DNA from: DASYDU01 sp036499445
GTDB taxonomy: Bacteria > Planctomycetota > Planctomycetia > Pirellulales > Lacipirellulaceae
Length of the DNA: 27,044 nucleotides
NCBI GenBank assembly: GCA_036499445.1
Contig: DASYDU010000346.1
Location: 1-27,044, forward strand
Reading direction: 5' to 3'
The position numbers and the translations under genes are program-made. The notes under the pieces are model-generated. The model was not told where the DNA came from. It saw only the letters and a program-made list of their open reading frames with translations, and made no database searches. Of the stretch, positions 7,486 to 15,823 are shown piece after piece. How positions within the stretch are numbered: the first letter of the stretch is position 1; every line of letters begins with the position of its first letter.

Positions 7486-7902
7486 ATGTATAAGTCAATC
7501 CTCGTAACGCTCGACACGACGCCGACGGACCGTGTGATCATCGAGCACATTAAGCAGCTGGCTAAGGTGATGCATAGCAACGTGGTCTTGCTGCACGTGG
7601 CCACGGGTGTGCCGGCGCAATGGTCAGGCGCGGACGCGGCCGGCAAGGAAATCAACGAGGACCGAGCCTATCTGGCCAGGATCGAAGCCGAGTTTCAGGC
7701 CGTAGGGGTGCCGATCAAGGCCGAGCTCGGCTTCGGCGACCCGGTGACGGAGATCGTCAAATGGGTCGAGGAGCAAGGCTGCGATCTAGTGGCGATGGGT
7801 ACCCACGGCCACGGCCTCTTGGCCGACATGTTCTTCGGCACGACCGCCGTCCGAGTGCAACACAGCATCAGTGTGCCCGTGCTGCTGCTGCGGGCGCGGT
7901 GA
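7486..7902 (+). CDS. Universal stress protein (UspA family)
   Basis: The protein has 138 residues. It starts MYKSILVTLD, the first strand of the Usp fold. The nucleotide-binding signature G-2X-G-9X-G(S/T) is complete in MGTHGHGLLADMFFGTTA, which indicates an ATP-binding member. The end, VPVLLLRAR, is the usual last strand. The open frame extends upstream to 7390, but GAGGA at 7476-7480 lies 5 nt before the ATG at 7486 and fixes the start. It lies 105 nt after mntH on the same strand and may be read from the same promoter. A decayed copy of the same family lies at 9863-9922. Confidence 0.93.
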   Translation: MYKSILVTLDTTPTDRVIIEHIKQLAKVMHSNVVLLHVATGVPAQWSGADAAGKEINEDRAYLARIEAEFQAVGVPIKAELGFGDPVTEIVKWVEEQGCDLVAMGTHGHGLLADMFFGTTAVRVQHSISVPVLLLRAR

Positions 7903-7928
7903 TAGGACGTCAAAGGTTGGCAATCGCT

Positions 7929-9152
7929 TCACTTCGGCAGGTCTTCTGCCGTGATATCCTTGATCGAGAGATCGCCATAGATCGCACGATACGCCCCGCC
8001 GGATTTCCGATACCAGAAAACGACGACGTCTTTTTGCTCAACCGTTTTGCCTGCACCCAAATACGCATAGTCGTCCTTGGGAAGCGACATCAGGAATGGA
8101 AGGATCGCCCCGAGATGGGACATCACGCGAGTGGCCTCGGGATCGACAGCTCCGTCGCGGCTGTTTTTCGAGAAAAGCGCTGCCCACGGACCCCAGTCGG
8201 ACAGGCTTGCGGGGAACTTGCCGCCGTCGCGCTTGGTGTAGCTGCGTAGAGCCTCGATGATGTTTGTCTCGCCACTTGACGAGATCGCGTCTAACGGTCC
8301 GGCCGGTTGTTGCCAAACTTTGTATCCGGGCGGGACAGAAAAATCGAAGAGAGAGTTGTCCAACTTTTCGTCAAATCGAAAATCGGTCATGACGACGTGA
8401 GCGAGCGCGCCGTTTACGGGAGAATCGTGCTCGATGCGTGCCAGCTCACCCGTGGCGTTGTCAACCCAAATCGTGAACGTGGACTGGCCTTGATTGGCCA
8501 CAAACGCGGTAACTCGGCGGCCATCCAATTCCTTCTGCCCTAATTCCTTGTCCGGCTTATCACCTAGTTTTTTCAAATCTTGCAACCAGACGAGAAACAT
8601 CCGGCCGGCATTGATGCCACTGTCCGGTCTTGGCTCATGAACGTGTGCCGTTTTCGTTAGCTCCAGAAGCACGATTCGAATACAGCCGTTCGTATCAAAG
8701 ATCGTCGTTACGGCCGATCCTTCCCTACCTGGCATTTCACTTCGTCTTCGACCGTCCGCGGCAATAAACTCCCTGACTTTGATTGGTTCCTTCTGGCCCT
8801 CCACGGTAAGTAGTTTGGTATAAGACATCGAACTCGCTTCGCGGACCTGCCTAAGGGCTTGGCCGAAAGCCGACGACGGAGATTTAATTGCCAAGCTCAA
8901 TAGGACGACGGTGCTCACCGTCAACAACAGACCAGCGGCCAAGGTTAGAATCTTCATCAGGCGGGTTCTTGGTATCCATGGCAAAGATCGTCCAAGTGGC
9001 TGACCTGACTCATGAAGAGCATGCTTCGTGGCGATGATAAGTTCAGGCGGCGGACCGGGCGGAACGATTTCCCCCTCCATCGCTGCGATCGCCTGCTGGA
9101 GAATGTCGTCCAGCATTTCGTTGTCGGGCGGGTTCGTGACGGGCTGATTCAT
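7929..9152 (-). CDS. Putative anti-sigma factor with LolA/RseB-like ectodomain
   Basis: The protein has 407 residues. A cytoplasmic N-terminal segment of about 65 residues starts MNQPVTNPPDNEMLDDILQQ. One membrane helix follows (about 67-90, ILTLAAGLLLTVSTVVLLSLAI), then a large extracytoplasmic region. That region has the look of outer-membrane lipoprotein-sorting or RseB/MucB-type domains: FGQALRQVREASSMSYTK, then REFIAADGRRRSEM, STFTIWVDNATGEL and a DNSLFDFSVPPGY end motif. About 90 further residues follow that I do not recognise. It starts 46 nt after the ECF sigma factor, with GGAGGGG as a strong ribosome binding site. The pair suggests that it tethers or senses for the sigma factor (inference). 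No zinc-binding anti-sigma (HxxxCxxC) motif is seen. Confidence 0.75.
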   Translation of the reverse strand: MNQPVTNPPDNEMLDDILQQAIAAMEGEIVPPGPPPELIIATKHALHESGQPLGRSLPWIPRTRLMKILTLAAGLLLTVSTVVLLSLAIKSPSSAFGQALRQVREASSMSYTKLLTVEGQKEPIKVREFIAADGRRRSEMPGREGSAVTTIFDTNGCIRIVLLELTKTAHVHEPRPDSGINAGRMFLVWLQDLKKLGDKPDKELGQKELDGRRVTAFVANQGQSTFTIWVDNATGELARIEHDSPVNGALAHVVMTDFRFDEKLDNSLFDFSVPPGYKVWQQPAGPLDAISSSGETNIIEALRSYTKRDGGKFPASLSDWGPWAALFSKNSRDGAVDPEATRVMSHLGAILPFLMSLPKDDYAYLGAGKTVEQKDVVVFWYRKSGGAYRAIYGDLSIKDITAEDLPK

Positions 9153-9198
9153 AAAAGTCCCCTCCGCAGGAGATCGCGTCGTACGAAATCAAAGCGAG

Positions 9199-9720
9199 CT
9201 AGTTTCCGTCGTCCAGAAGTTCTCTCAGGCGCTGACGGGCGCGATGGATAGTCACGCCGACGGCATTTTCTGTCATGCCGATCCGCTCGCCGAGCTCGTG
9301 GTGGCTCCAGCCACAAAGCGCGTTCAGATAAAACACCTCGGCCTGGCGTTCCGGAAGCGTTGCCAGAGCCTCGCGTAGTCGATCTGACAATTCAGCCGCA
9401 ATCGCCTGTTTTTCCGGCCCGGAATGGCTCGACACCGCTGCTTCCAGCGACTTGCTCCCGGAGCCGCAATCATTCGCACGTAGTTGCCAATTGCCGACTT
9501 GCCGATACCGCTGCCGAAGACGGTCCACGGCGCGTGCCGTCGCCAGTCGACACAGTAAGGCGGGCCAGCATTCAACGGTTTCGCGACGAGACAACTTAAG
9601 TGCGGCGACAAATGTATCTTGAAAGCATTCCTCCACGTCGGCGCGATTGGCAAGCAGTCGCCACAGGGTACACCACACCATTGGACCATCGTTGGCTACG
9701 ATGGTGTCCCAGTTAATCAT
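9199..9720 (-). CDS. ECF-type RNA polymerase sigma factor
   Basis: From the ATG at 9720 the protein has 173 residues. Region 2 is seen in WCTLWRLLANRADVEECF and QDTFVAALKL, with RAVDRLRQRY closing it. Region 4 is LPERQAEVFYLNALCGWSHH followed by ELGERIGMTENAVGVTIHRA and RQRLREL, a standard helix-turn-helix. There is no region 1 or 3, as expected for ECF sigma factors. Upstream GTG and ATG codons (9756, 9750) are possible, but MINWDTIVANDGPMVW matches how relatives begin. The following gene encodes a membrane protein that is probably its regulator. The promoter it recognises cannot be deduced here. Confidence 0.92.
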   Translation of the reverse strand: MINWDTIVANDGPMVWCTLWRLLANRADVEECFQDTFVAALKLSRRETVECWPALLCRLATARAVDRLRQRYRQVGNWQLRANDCGSGSKSLEAAVSSHSGPEKQAIAAELSDRLREALATLPERQAEVFYLNALCGWSHHELGERIGMTENAVGVTIHRARQRLRELLDDGN

Positions 9721-9862
9721 GCACTGATCCAATCGTCCCCGGAGGATCATCGCCACTCATGATTCACATCAATGGGGAGTGGCGGTTGACTCTAGGATAG
9801 TCGTTTGACGATACGAAATCTTACATGGGAGTGAAAAGAATTATTCTGCCGCCATGAATTGA

Positions 9863-9922
9863 GCCAGTTTGGGGTATCACCCGGTGGCCGATGTGCCCGT
9901 TCTTTTGCTCCGAGCGCGATAG
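9863..9922 (+). pseudogene. Relic of a second universal stress protein gene (C-terminal end)
   Basis: After a TGA at 9860-9862 the frame reads ASLGYHPVADVPVLLLRAR and then stops at TAG (9920-9922). The last nine residues and stop position match the end of the Usp protein at 7486-7902 exactly (VPVLLLRAR). The DNA differs at most third codon positions, so this is an old, diverged copy. No start, no G-2X-G signature and no open frame remain upstream. Bases 9757-9860 hold the upstream region of the sigma factor. Confidence 0.65.
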
Positions 9923-10094
9923 CCGCCGACCGCCGGAAACGCAGATTTCGCGCAGCGCCAGCAGTGCTGGCTGCCAATTCTAATTGCCGCTGGTGACGTA
10001 GGCCCCTTTGCCCCGCCGATAGTTTTCAATGCCGCGTTGCGCGCTCTTGGAGTTGGCAACGTCGATTAGTAACATCTCGCCCGCGCGTGTCAAA
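9923..10094. other. Spacer before the lipoprotein gene
   Basis: No convincing gene is seen. A 31-codon minus-strand frame (9980-10075, MLLIDVANSKSAQRGIENYR) has protein-like composition but no other support. No clear promoter or hairpin was found. Confidence 0.4.
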
Positions 10095-10751
10095 ATGGCG
10101 ATGAATATCACACCAAAACCTCGACACCTATTACTTCTTGCCGCCTGTGCGGCGGTGCTCCCGAGCGGCTGCGCGTCGATTATCAGCGGCCGACACGCCA
10201 ACGTGGCCATCGATACCTACCCAACCGCGGCTCACGTCACGATTCAAGACAAGAGTGGCCGCGAGGTGGCGTCGGTCAACACGCCGGCGGTGGTTTCGCT
10301 GGATAGAAACGGCAAGTGGTTCCTGCCGGCTCAATACACGGCCACGATCGAGGCGCCCGGCTATCAAACAACCCAGGTGCCAATCCGCTCGACAATCAAT
10401 CCGTGGATTATTGGTAACGTAGTGGTCGGCGGCATCCCAGGTTTGATCGTTGACGACGCGACGGGCGCATGTTGGAAACCACAACAAGACGCAATCCGGC
10501 AGCAGCTCTTGCCGGCCGCTTATGCGCAGCAGCCGCCAATCAATCCAGCGACCCAAGCCTCGATTCCGGTGAGCTATCCGATTCCGATGGGGCCGCCCAA
10601 TCAGACGGCGATGAATTCCGGCGCACCTATTCCCATGTCGCCCGCGATGCAATCGCCGGCACCTCCGAATGCACCAGTGGCGGACGCTTCCGCCGGGCCG
10701 GCCGTGGCTCGTGGCCCAGTTACCCCACCGTCGGGCAGCTTCTACCGCTAA
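10095..10751 (+). CDS. Putative lipoprotein with PEGA-like domain and Pro-rich tail
   Basis: From the ATG at 10095 the protein has 218 residues (ATG 10101 is also possible). The N-terminus MAMNITPKPRHLLLLAACAA with LPSGCASIISG after it is a short lipoprotein signal. Lipidation could be at the Cys of LAAC or of SGC. Residues about 40-95 form a PEGA-like beta unit: VAIDTYPTAAHVTIQDKSG, NTPAVVSLDRNG, YTATIEAPGY. A hydrophobic Gly-rich stretch follows (INPWIIGNVVVGGIPGLIVD), a pattern common in small surface lipoproteins. The last 80 residues are rich in Pro, Ala and Gln and probably unstructured. Function is unknown. The protein probably sits in the outer membrane or periplasm. Confidence 0.75.
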   Translation: MAMNITPKPRHLLLLAACAAVLPSGCASIISGRHANVAIDTYPTAAHVTIQDKSGREVASVNTPAVVSLDRNGKWFLPAQYTATIEAPGYQTTQVPIRSTINPWIIGNVVVGGIPGLIVDDATGACWKPQQDAIRQQLLPAAYAQQPPINPATQASIPVSYPIPMGPPNQTAMNSGAPIPMSPAMQSPAPPNAPVADASAGPAVARGPVTPPSGSFYR

Positions 10752-10884
10752 CGGGATTGGCTGCGAGGGGCACCTGGCAGATCTCTTTTGCGCCGCTCGA
10801 GCCTGTTTCACCGGTTCCCAATCCGCGCGTCACTAGTGTACGATGCACGTTTGGGAAACCGAACAGCGGTAACGACTTGCGGCG

Positions 10885-12747
10885 ATGACCAGCATACCCG
10901 GTTTATACGCTTATCTGACGCTGTTGACGGGCAGCCGGGCAGGCACCAATTTTCCGCTCGACGCAGCGCACGAGAACTCGATCGGCCGCGGCACGGATTG
11001 CCACATCTCGCTGCCCGATCCGCTTTGCTCCCGGGTCCATGCGGTGCTTACGCGGCGTGACCATATCTGGTCGATTTGCGACGCCGGCAGCCGTAACGGC
11101 ACGAGCGTGAACGGTCAGAAAATTGACGAGGCGACCGTTGTCGACGGCAACACGCTCCGCGTCGGCGGCACCGAATTCCAATTCCACGAATCGGAGGAGC
11201 CGCCGACCGCCAAGGGCGACGATCCGCAGGTGATGCAGACGATCGTTCAAGACATGCCAATCGCCGTGCAGCAGTCGCACGAAGACGCGCTCGCGGGCCT
11301 GCCGAGCACCGAACAAGTGAAGGAGCTGATGCTGCTGTATCAGCTTTGCATCAAGCTGCTGGGCTGCGGCGATCCGAATCGCGTTGTCGAGATCGCGCTC
11401 GATTTGCTGAAGAAGCGAACCGGAGCAGCGGTGGTCGGCTTTCTCGCGGTCAACGATGAAGGCGGGCTGCAGCCGAAATTGGTGATCCCGCAAGAGGCGG
11501 CCGGCCGCGTGTCGCTCAACCAATCGCTCACGGAATTGGTCTCCCGCCAAGGGCACGCCGTATGGATCGCCAATCAGTCGACCGCCAAGGACGCGCAAAA
11601 ACTCGGGCACTTTGCCGACGGCGTTTGCGCGCCGCTTGTCCGGCGAACGGTCGACGGCGAACGGACCACGCTCGGCGCGATCCACGTCTATCTGCAGGCG
11701 GGCCGGTTTCGCCAATCCGACTTCGATTTTATCATTTCGGTGGCCAATCTGGTCGCTATCGCGTTGGTCCGCGCGCTCGAACTCACCTCGCTGCAATCCG
11801 ATTATCAGCGACTGGTCGAGAAGTCGCCCGGCTATTCGGACTTGATCGGCGAGAGTCCGACGATGCGCGACTTGAAGACAAAGATCGGCCGCGTTGCCAA
11901 GGCACCCGGTTGTGTGCTGGTGCGCGGCGAGAGCGGCACGGGCAAGGAATTGGTCGCCCGAGCGATTCACCGTGCCAGCCCACGAGCTGACCGGCCGATG
12001 GTCTCGGTCAACTGCGCGGCGATCCCCGCAAACCTGATGGAGAGCCAGCTGTTCGGCCACAAGGCTGGGTCATTCACTGGCGCGGATCGCGATCACATCG
12101 GCTACTTTGAGCAGGCCGACCTCGGAACATTGTTCCTCGACGAAGTCGGGGAGCTAACGCTCGATGGTCAGGCGAAGATGCTGCGGATCCTGGAAGGCCA
12201 TCCCTTCTTGCCGGTCGGCGCGACGAAGGAAGTAAAAGTCGACGTCCGCGTAATTGCCGCCACGAACCAGGACTTGCAAAAATATGTCCGCGACAGACGG
12301 TTCCGCGAGGACCTGTTCTACCGGCTCAGCGTTTTCGAGTTATACCTGCCGCCGCTCCGCGATCGCGGCGACGACATCGGTCTGTTGGCAGATTTTTTCC
12401 TGGATCACTTCCGGCGACTGCACGGGCGGCCGAAACTCAGCCTCACCGACACGGCCCGCACCAAGCTGCTCGGCTATCGCTGGCCCGGCAACGTGCGGCA
12501 GCTTCGCAACGTGCTTGATAGCGCGGTTGTGCTGGCCGAGGAGAACTCGATTCGCCCGACCGACCTCGCGCTCCGCGACACTGGGAGCAGCGACCTGGAG
12601 ACGCTCAACATCGAATTCTGGGAACGGCGATTGATCACCGAAGCCCTCGGCCGAGTGAGCAACAATGTGCCGGAAGCCGCCAAGCTGCTAGGCATCGGCC
12701 GGGCGACTCTGTACCGTAAGATCGAGCAATACCATATTGAACGCTAA
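10885..12747 (+). CDS. Sigma54-dependent transcriptional activator with FHA and GAF domains
   Basis: The protein has 620 residues in four parts. FHA (about 25-100): SIGRGTD, SRVHA and GSRNGTSVNG bind phosphothreonine. GAF-like (about 145-300): this is the usual sensory region. AAA+ (about 320-550): GESGTGKE Walker A (348-355), GTLFLDEVGE Walker B, and RWPGNVRQLRN. The sigma54-contact loop reads GSFTGA (395-400) instead of the common GAFTGA. A Fis-type helix-turn-helix ends the protein (PEAAKLLGIGRATLYRKI). The FHA input points to control by a Ser/Thr kinase rather than by a receiver domain. The ATG at 10885 suits the FHA start. The PQQ-like gene begins 12 nt after its stop, so the two are likely cotranscribed. 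Confidence 0.95.
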   Translation: MTSIPGLYAYLTLLTGSRAGTNFPLDAAHENSIGRGTDCHISLPDPLCSRVHAVLTRRDHIWSICDAGSRNGTSVNGQKIDEATVVDGNTLRVGGTEFQFHESEEPPTAKGDDPQVMQTIVQDMPIAVQQSHEDALAGLPSTEQVKELMLLYQLCIKLLGCGDPNRVVEIALDLLKKRTGAAVVGFLAVNDEGGLQPKLVIPQEAAGRVSLNQSLTELVSRQGHAVWIANQSTAKDAQKLGHFADGVCAPLVRRTVDGERTTLGAIHVYLQAGRFRQSDFDFIISVANLVAIALVRALELTSLQSDYQRLVEKSPGYSDLIGESPTMRDLKTKIGRVAKAPGCVLVRGESGTGKELVARAIHRASPRADRPMVSVNCAAIPANLMESQLFGHKAGSFTGADRDHIGYFEQADLGTLFLDEVGELTLDGQAKMLRILEGHPFLPVGATKEVKVDVRVIAATNQDLQKYVRDRRFREDLFYRLSVFELYLPPLRDRGDDIGLLADFFLDHFRRLHGRPKLSLTDTARTKLLGYRWPGNVRQLRNVLDSAVVLAEENSIRPTDLALRDTGSSDLETLNIEFWERRLITEALGRVSNNVPEAAKLLGIGRATLYRKIEQYHIER

Positions 12748-12758
12748 CTGGAGCGACC

Positions 12759-14006
12759 ATGCGAAACCTGTTCTTGATGTTGCTTGGCTTGGTCGTGTTG
12801 TCGTTTTCCGGCGTGGTCTCGGCCGAACAGTGGCCCCGCTTCCGCGGTGCCAATGGCGATGGTCAAAGCGACGCCGCCGGCATACCCACGCAGTGGCAAG
12901 AATCCGACTACTTGTGGAAGAAGTCGCTGCCTGGTGTAGGACGCAGCTCGCCAGTGATCTGGGACAATCAGTTGATCGTCACGTCGGCCGATCCTGACTC
13001 GGCGGAACAGGTCATCCTGGCGTTCGACGCGCGCTCGGGCGCGCAGCTTTGGGAGAAACGTATTGCCGCGTCGCCGTACCATAAGCACGCAATGAATAGC
13101 TTCGCCACGAGCACGCCCGCCATCGACGCGAAGCGGATCTACCTCAGTTGGATGGACGGCGAAAATATTATGCTGGTGGCGCTGACGCACCAGGGCGACG
13201 AGATTTGGCGGCGCCAAGTCGGCACGCTCGTCGAGCAACATGGTTTCGGGACATCGCCAGTCGTGATTGACGACGTCATCTGCGTCGATAATGACACGGA
13301 AGACGCCGAACATAGCGTTGTGACCGGCGTCAATGCGGCGACGGGGGAAGTCCTCTGGCATGTTCCGCGCGGCAGTGGCAAAACCGTGTTCGCCACGCCC
13401 TGCGTTTGGGAAACAGCGGGTGGTAAGAAACTCCTACTTACGGCCAGCATGGGTTCCGGCCTGACCGCATTCGACCCGGCGAACGGCCAAGTTGCGTGGC
13501 AAGCTTTGCAGCAAGACTTGCCGGACCGCTGCGTCAGTTCGCCGATCGTCGCGGGCGGATTGGTCTTTGCCTCTTGCGGCTCGGGCAACAACGGCTTAGT
13601 TCTGATTGCGATGCGACCCGGTAAGGACGGCGAGCCGCCGCAGGAAGCGTATCGCTTGGATTCCGGCGTGCCAAACATTCCCACGCCCCTCGTGGCAGGC
13701 GATCTGTTGTTCTTGTGGCACGACCGCGGTACCGTAACGTGCATCGACCTTGCAACGCATGAAGAGTATTGGCATCGGCGGGTCGGCGGGCGGTTCCACA
13801 GTTCGCCGGTGCGAGTTGGCGACCGGATTTATTGCGTCTCGCTCGATGGGGAGGTCGTCGTGTTGGCGGCCGACAAAGAATACAAATTGCTCGCTCGCAA
13901 TAAGCTCGATGAACCGGTGCAGGCGACACCCGCGGTGGCCAATAGCCACATCTATTTCCGCACTGATTCGTCGCTAATTTGCTTGGGTCAGACGGCCGAA
14001 AACTAA
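12759..14006 (+). CDS. Secreted PQQ-like beta-propeller protein
   Basis: The protein has 415 residues. A Sec signal peptide (MRNLFLMLLGLVVLSFSGVVSA) is followed by EQWPRFRGANGDGQSD, the planctomycete-style opening of PQQ-like WD40 proteins. Repeated blades are visible: ILAFDARSGAQLWEKRI, VTGVNAATGEVLWHVPRG, LTAFDPANGQVAWQAL, VTCIDLATHEEYWHRRVGG. These are the AxDxxTGxxxW-type blades of the BamB/quinoprotein fold. No cofactor residues can be assigned, so it may be a binding or scaffold protein and not an enzyme. GGAG upstream of the ATG supports the start. Genes on both sides are 12 nt away. Confidence 0.88.
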   Translation: MRNLFLMLLGLVVLSFSGVVSAEQWPRFRGANGDGQSDAAGIPTQWQESDYLWKKSLPGVGRSSPVIWDNQLIVTSADPDSAEQVILAFDARSGAQLWEKRIAASPYHKHAMNSFATSTPAIDAKRIYLSWMDGENIMLVALTHQGDEIWRRQVGTLVEQHGFGTSPVVIDDVICVDNDTEDAEHSVVTGVNAATGEVLWHVPRGSGKTVFATPCVWETAGGKKLLLTASMGSGLTAFDPANGQVAWQALQQDLPDRCVSSPIVAGGLVFASCGSGNNGLVLIAMRPGKDGEPPQEAYRLDSGVPNIPTPLVAGDLLFLWHDRGTVTCIDLATHEEYWHRRVGGRFHSSPVRVGDRIYCVSLDGEVVVLAADKEYKLLARNKLDEPVQATPAVANSHIYFRTDSSLICLGQTAEN

Positions 14007-14018
14007 GCCTGTCGCGCA

Positions 14019-15305
14019 ATGATATCCACCACGAGTTCACTGTCATTCGATCAACGCCGAGAACTCGAGTCGCTCGATCGCGGTGCACTCGCGCGATTGC
14101 AGCTCGAAAAGCTCAATCGGTTGCTGGCTGACGTCGTTCAGTCGAATGCGTTTTATCAGCACAAACTAGACGGCTCGCGCTTGCGGCTAGACCGTTTGGA
14201 CCAACTCGCCGAATTGCCCCTGACGACGAAACAGGAATTAGAGCCCGCAGCCGCCGCCGATCCGTTCGCCGTCAATCGCAGCTATCCGATCGAAGCCTAC
14301 GTTCGCTGCCATCAGACGTCGGGCACCCACGGTCGGCCGCTTACGGTGCTTGATACCGCGGAGGACTGGAAGTGGTGGCTCGAATGTTGGCAATTCGTGC
14401 TCGATTCTGCCGCGATCACACCCAGCGACCGAGTGCTGCTGGCGTTCTCCTTCGCGCCGTTCATCGGGCTGTGGAGCGCGTTCGACGCGCTCGTGGTTCG
14501 CGGTGCGCTTGTGATTCCTGGCGGCGGGCTGAGTAGTCTGGCCCGCATCGAGCTGCTGCGTCGCACGAATGTCACGGCCATTTTCTGTACGCCCACCTAC
14601 GCGCTCCGCCTGGCGGAGGTCGCCAAGGAACACAACATCGACCTGGCGGGCACGGCCGTGGAGAAAATTGTCGTGGCGGGAGAGCCGGGCGGCAGCGTGC
14701 CCTCATTTCGCCGGCGGATTGAGACGGCATGGGACGCTCTGGTCGTCGATCATGCCGGCGCGACCGAGGTCGGCCCTTGGGGTTTCGCCGACGCGGAGGG
14801 CCGCGGCTTGCACGTCAACGAAACGGAGTTTATCGCCGAGTTTGTTTCCACTGAGACCGGCCAACCGGCCCAAAGCGGCGAGCTCGCGCATTTGATTCTA
14901 ACGACGCTCGGTCGCCGCGGATCGCCAGTGATTCGTTATCGCACCGCCGACCTCGTGCGGCCGAAATGGCCCGAAAGCGGTCCGAACCGGTTTGTGCTGC
15001 TTGAAGGGGGCGTGCTCGGCCGGGCCGACGACATGATGATCATCCGCGGCGTCAACATCTACCCCACCGCGATCGAGCAAATCCTGCACGGCTTCCCGGA
15101 GGTCGTCGAATATCGCATGACAGTCCGCAAGCGAGGGGAACTGGACGAGCTTGCGATCGACGTTGAAGATCATTTGATGCGGCCTGAACGGATTGCCGAG
15201 GAATTGCGGCTCAAGCTCGGGCTGAAGGTGGAGGTGCGAGCCGTGCCGGCAATGTCGTTGCCGCGCTTCGAGGGCAAAGGGCATCGATTCGTGGATGAAC
15301 GATGA
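14019..15305 (+). CDS. PaaK-like adenylate-forming enzyme (phenylacetate-CoA ligase family)
   Basis: The protein has 428 residues, the usual length for PaaK-type acyl-CoA ligases. The ATP-binding P-loop is HQTSGTHGRPLTV (residues about 98-110). HAGATEVGPWGF is the A5-type motif. RYRTADLV and GRADDMMIIRGVNIYPTAIE cover the hinge and C-terminal domain start. The catalytic lysine near the end is in LPRFEGKGHRF. Such enzymes activate a carboxylic acid as acyl-AMP and pass it to CoA. The substrate cannot be read from sequence, and there are no other phenylacetate catabolism genes nearby. The gene starts 12 nt after the PQQ-like gene, so its job may relate to the secreted propeller or the activator upstream (inference). 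Confidence 0.9.
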   Translation: MISTTSSLSFDQRRELESLDRGALARLQLEKLNRLLADVVQSNAFYQHKLDGSRLRLDRLDQLAELPLTTKQELEPAAAADPFAVNRSYPIEAYVRCHQTSGTHGRPLTVLDTAEDWKWWLECWQFVLDSAAITPSDRVLLAFSFAPFIGLWSAFDALVVRGALVIPGGGLSSLARIELLRRTNVTAIFCTPTYALRLAEVAKEHNIDLAGTAVEKIVVAGEPGGSVPSFRRRIETAWDALVVDHAGATEVGPWGFADAEGRGLHVNETEFIAEFVSTETGQPAQSGELAHLILTTLGRRGSPVIRYRTADLVRPKWPESGPNRFVLLEGGVLGRADDMMIIRGVNIYPTAIEQILHGFPEVVEYRMTVRKRGELDELAIDVEDHLMRPERIAEELRLKLGLKVEVRAVPAMSLPRFEGKGHRFVDER

Positions 15306-15343
15306 AGCTGGAAAAAGGCACGGAGACAAGGAAAGGGAGACTA

Positions 15344-15449
15344 GAAGCAGTTTCAAAACCTGGGGGGGAGGCTCTGCCGAGCCAAATGCTGATACATCAT
15401 GGCTCAGCAAGAGCGTCGCCCTCCCGGTGGCAGGTTTTGAAACTGCTTC
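15344..15449. repeat. 106-nt foldback (MITE-like) repeat
   Basis: Arms of 19 nt (15344-15362 and 15431-15449) are perfect inverted copies, starting GAAGCAGTTTCAAAACCTG. Inside, GCTCT with GCCGAGCC pairs with GGCTCAGC and AGAGC, so almost the whole unit can fold into one long hairpin. It sits in the 191-nt gap between the PaaK-like gene and the DUF971 gene. It has no open frame and no target duplication that I can see. Confidence 0.8.
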
Positions 15450-15496
15450 CAGAAGACGTTCGTGGCAAGCGGGTCTTCTTGTCTTGAGATTTTGAA

Positions 15497-15823
15497 GTGA
15501 ACGCACAACCAATAAAGCTTGAATTGATCCCCGGTGGACAACTTCGCATAGCGTGGAGCGACGGCGTTGTCCGCGAGTATTCGGTTCGGGAGCTGCGCGA
15601 CAAGTGTCCCTGCGCGACCTGCCGTGAACAACGATCCGCGCCTCCGCCGCCGATCACACAGTTACCCATTCTTTCCACGGCTGAAACGCAGCCGCTTTCA
15701 ATCACGGCAATGACTCCGGTCGGCCACTATGCCTATAGCGTTGACTTCAGCGATGGTCACAACACCGGGATCTACACGCTGGATTCGCTGCGCGAATTTG
15801 GCCACGAGATTGCCTCAGCATAA
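15497..15823 (+). CDS. DUF971 domain protein
   Basis: The protein has 108 residues. The whole length fits the DUF971 (GBBH-like N-terminal) domain: LELIPGGQLRIAWSDGVVRE, YSVRELRDKCPCATCREQR with a metal-binding CPCATC, then VGHYAYSVDFSDGHNTGIYT and LDSLREFG. In other bacteria this domain occurs alone or fused to Mrp/ApbC iron-sulfur carriers, and to gamma-butyrobetaine hydroxylase in eukaryotes. It probably binds zinc or iron-sulfur species, but its role is not settled. The ATG of the next gene follows the stop directly, so the two are translationally coupled. Confidence 0.88.
   Translation: MNAQPIKLELIPGGQLRIAWSDGVVREYSVRELRDKCPCATCREQRSAPPPPITQLPILSTAETQPLSITAMTPVGHYAYSVDFSDGHNTGIYTLDSLREFGHEIASA

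Noticed and set aside
9980..10075. 31-residue minus-strand protein MLLIDVANSKSAQRGIENYR...
   Set aside because: It looks protein-like but is short, has no clear ribosome binding site and no recognised relatives. It stays only a possibility.
10903..12060. Minus-strand open frame of 385 codons opposite the sigma54 activator
   Set aside because: It is antisense to well-conserved FHA, GAF and AAA+ motifs and has no domain of its own.
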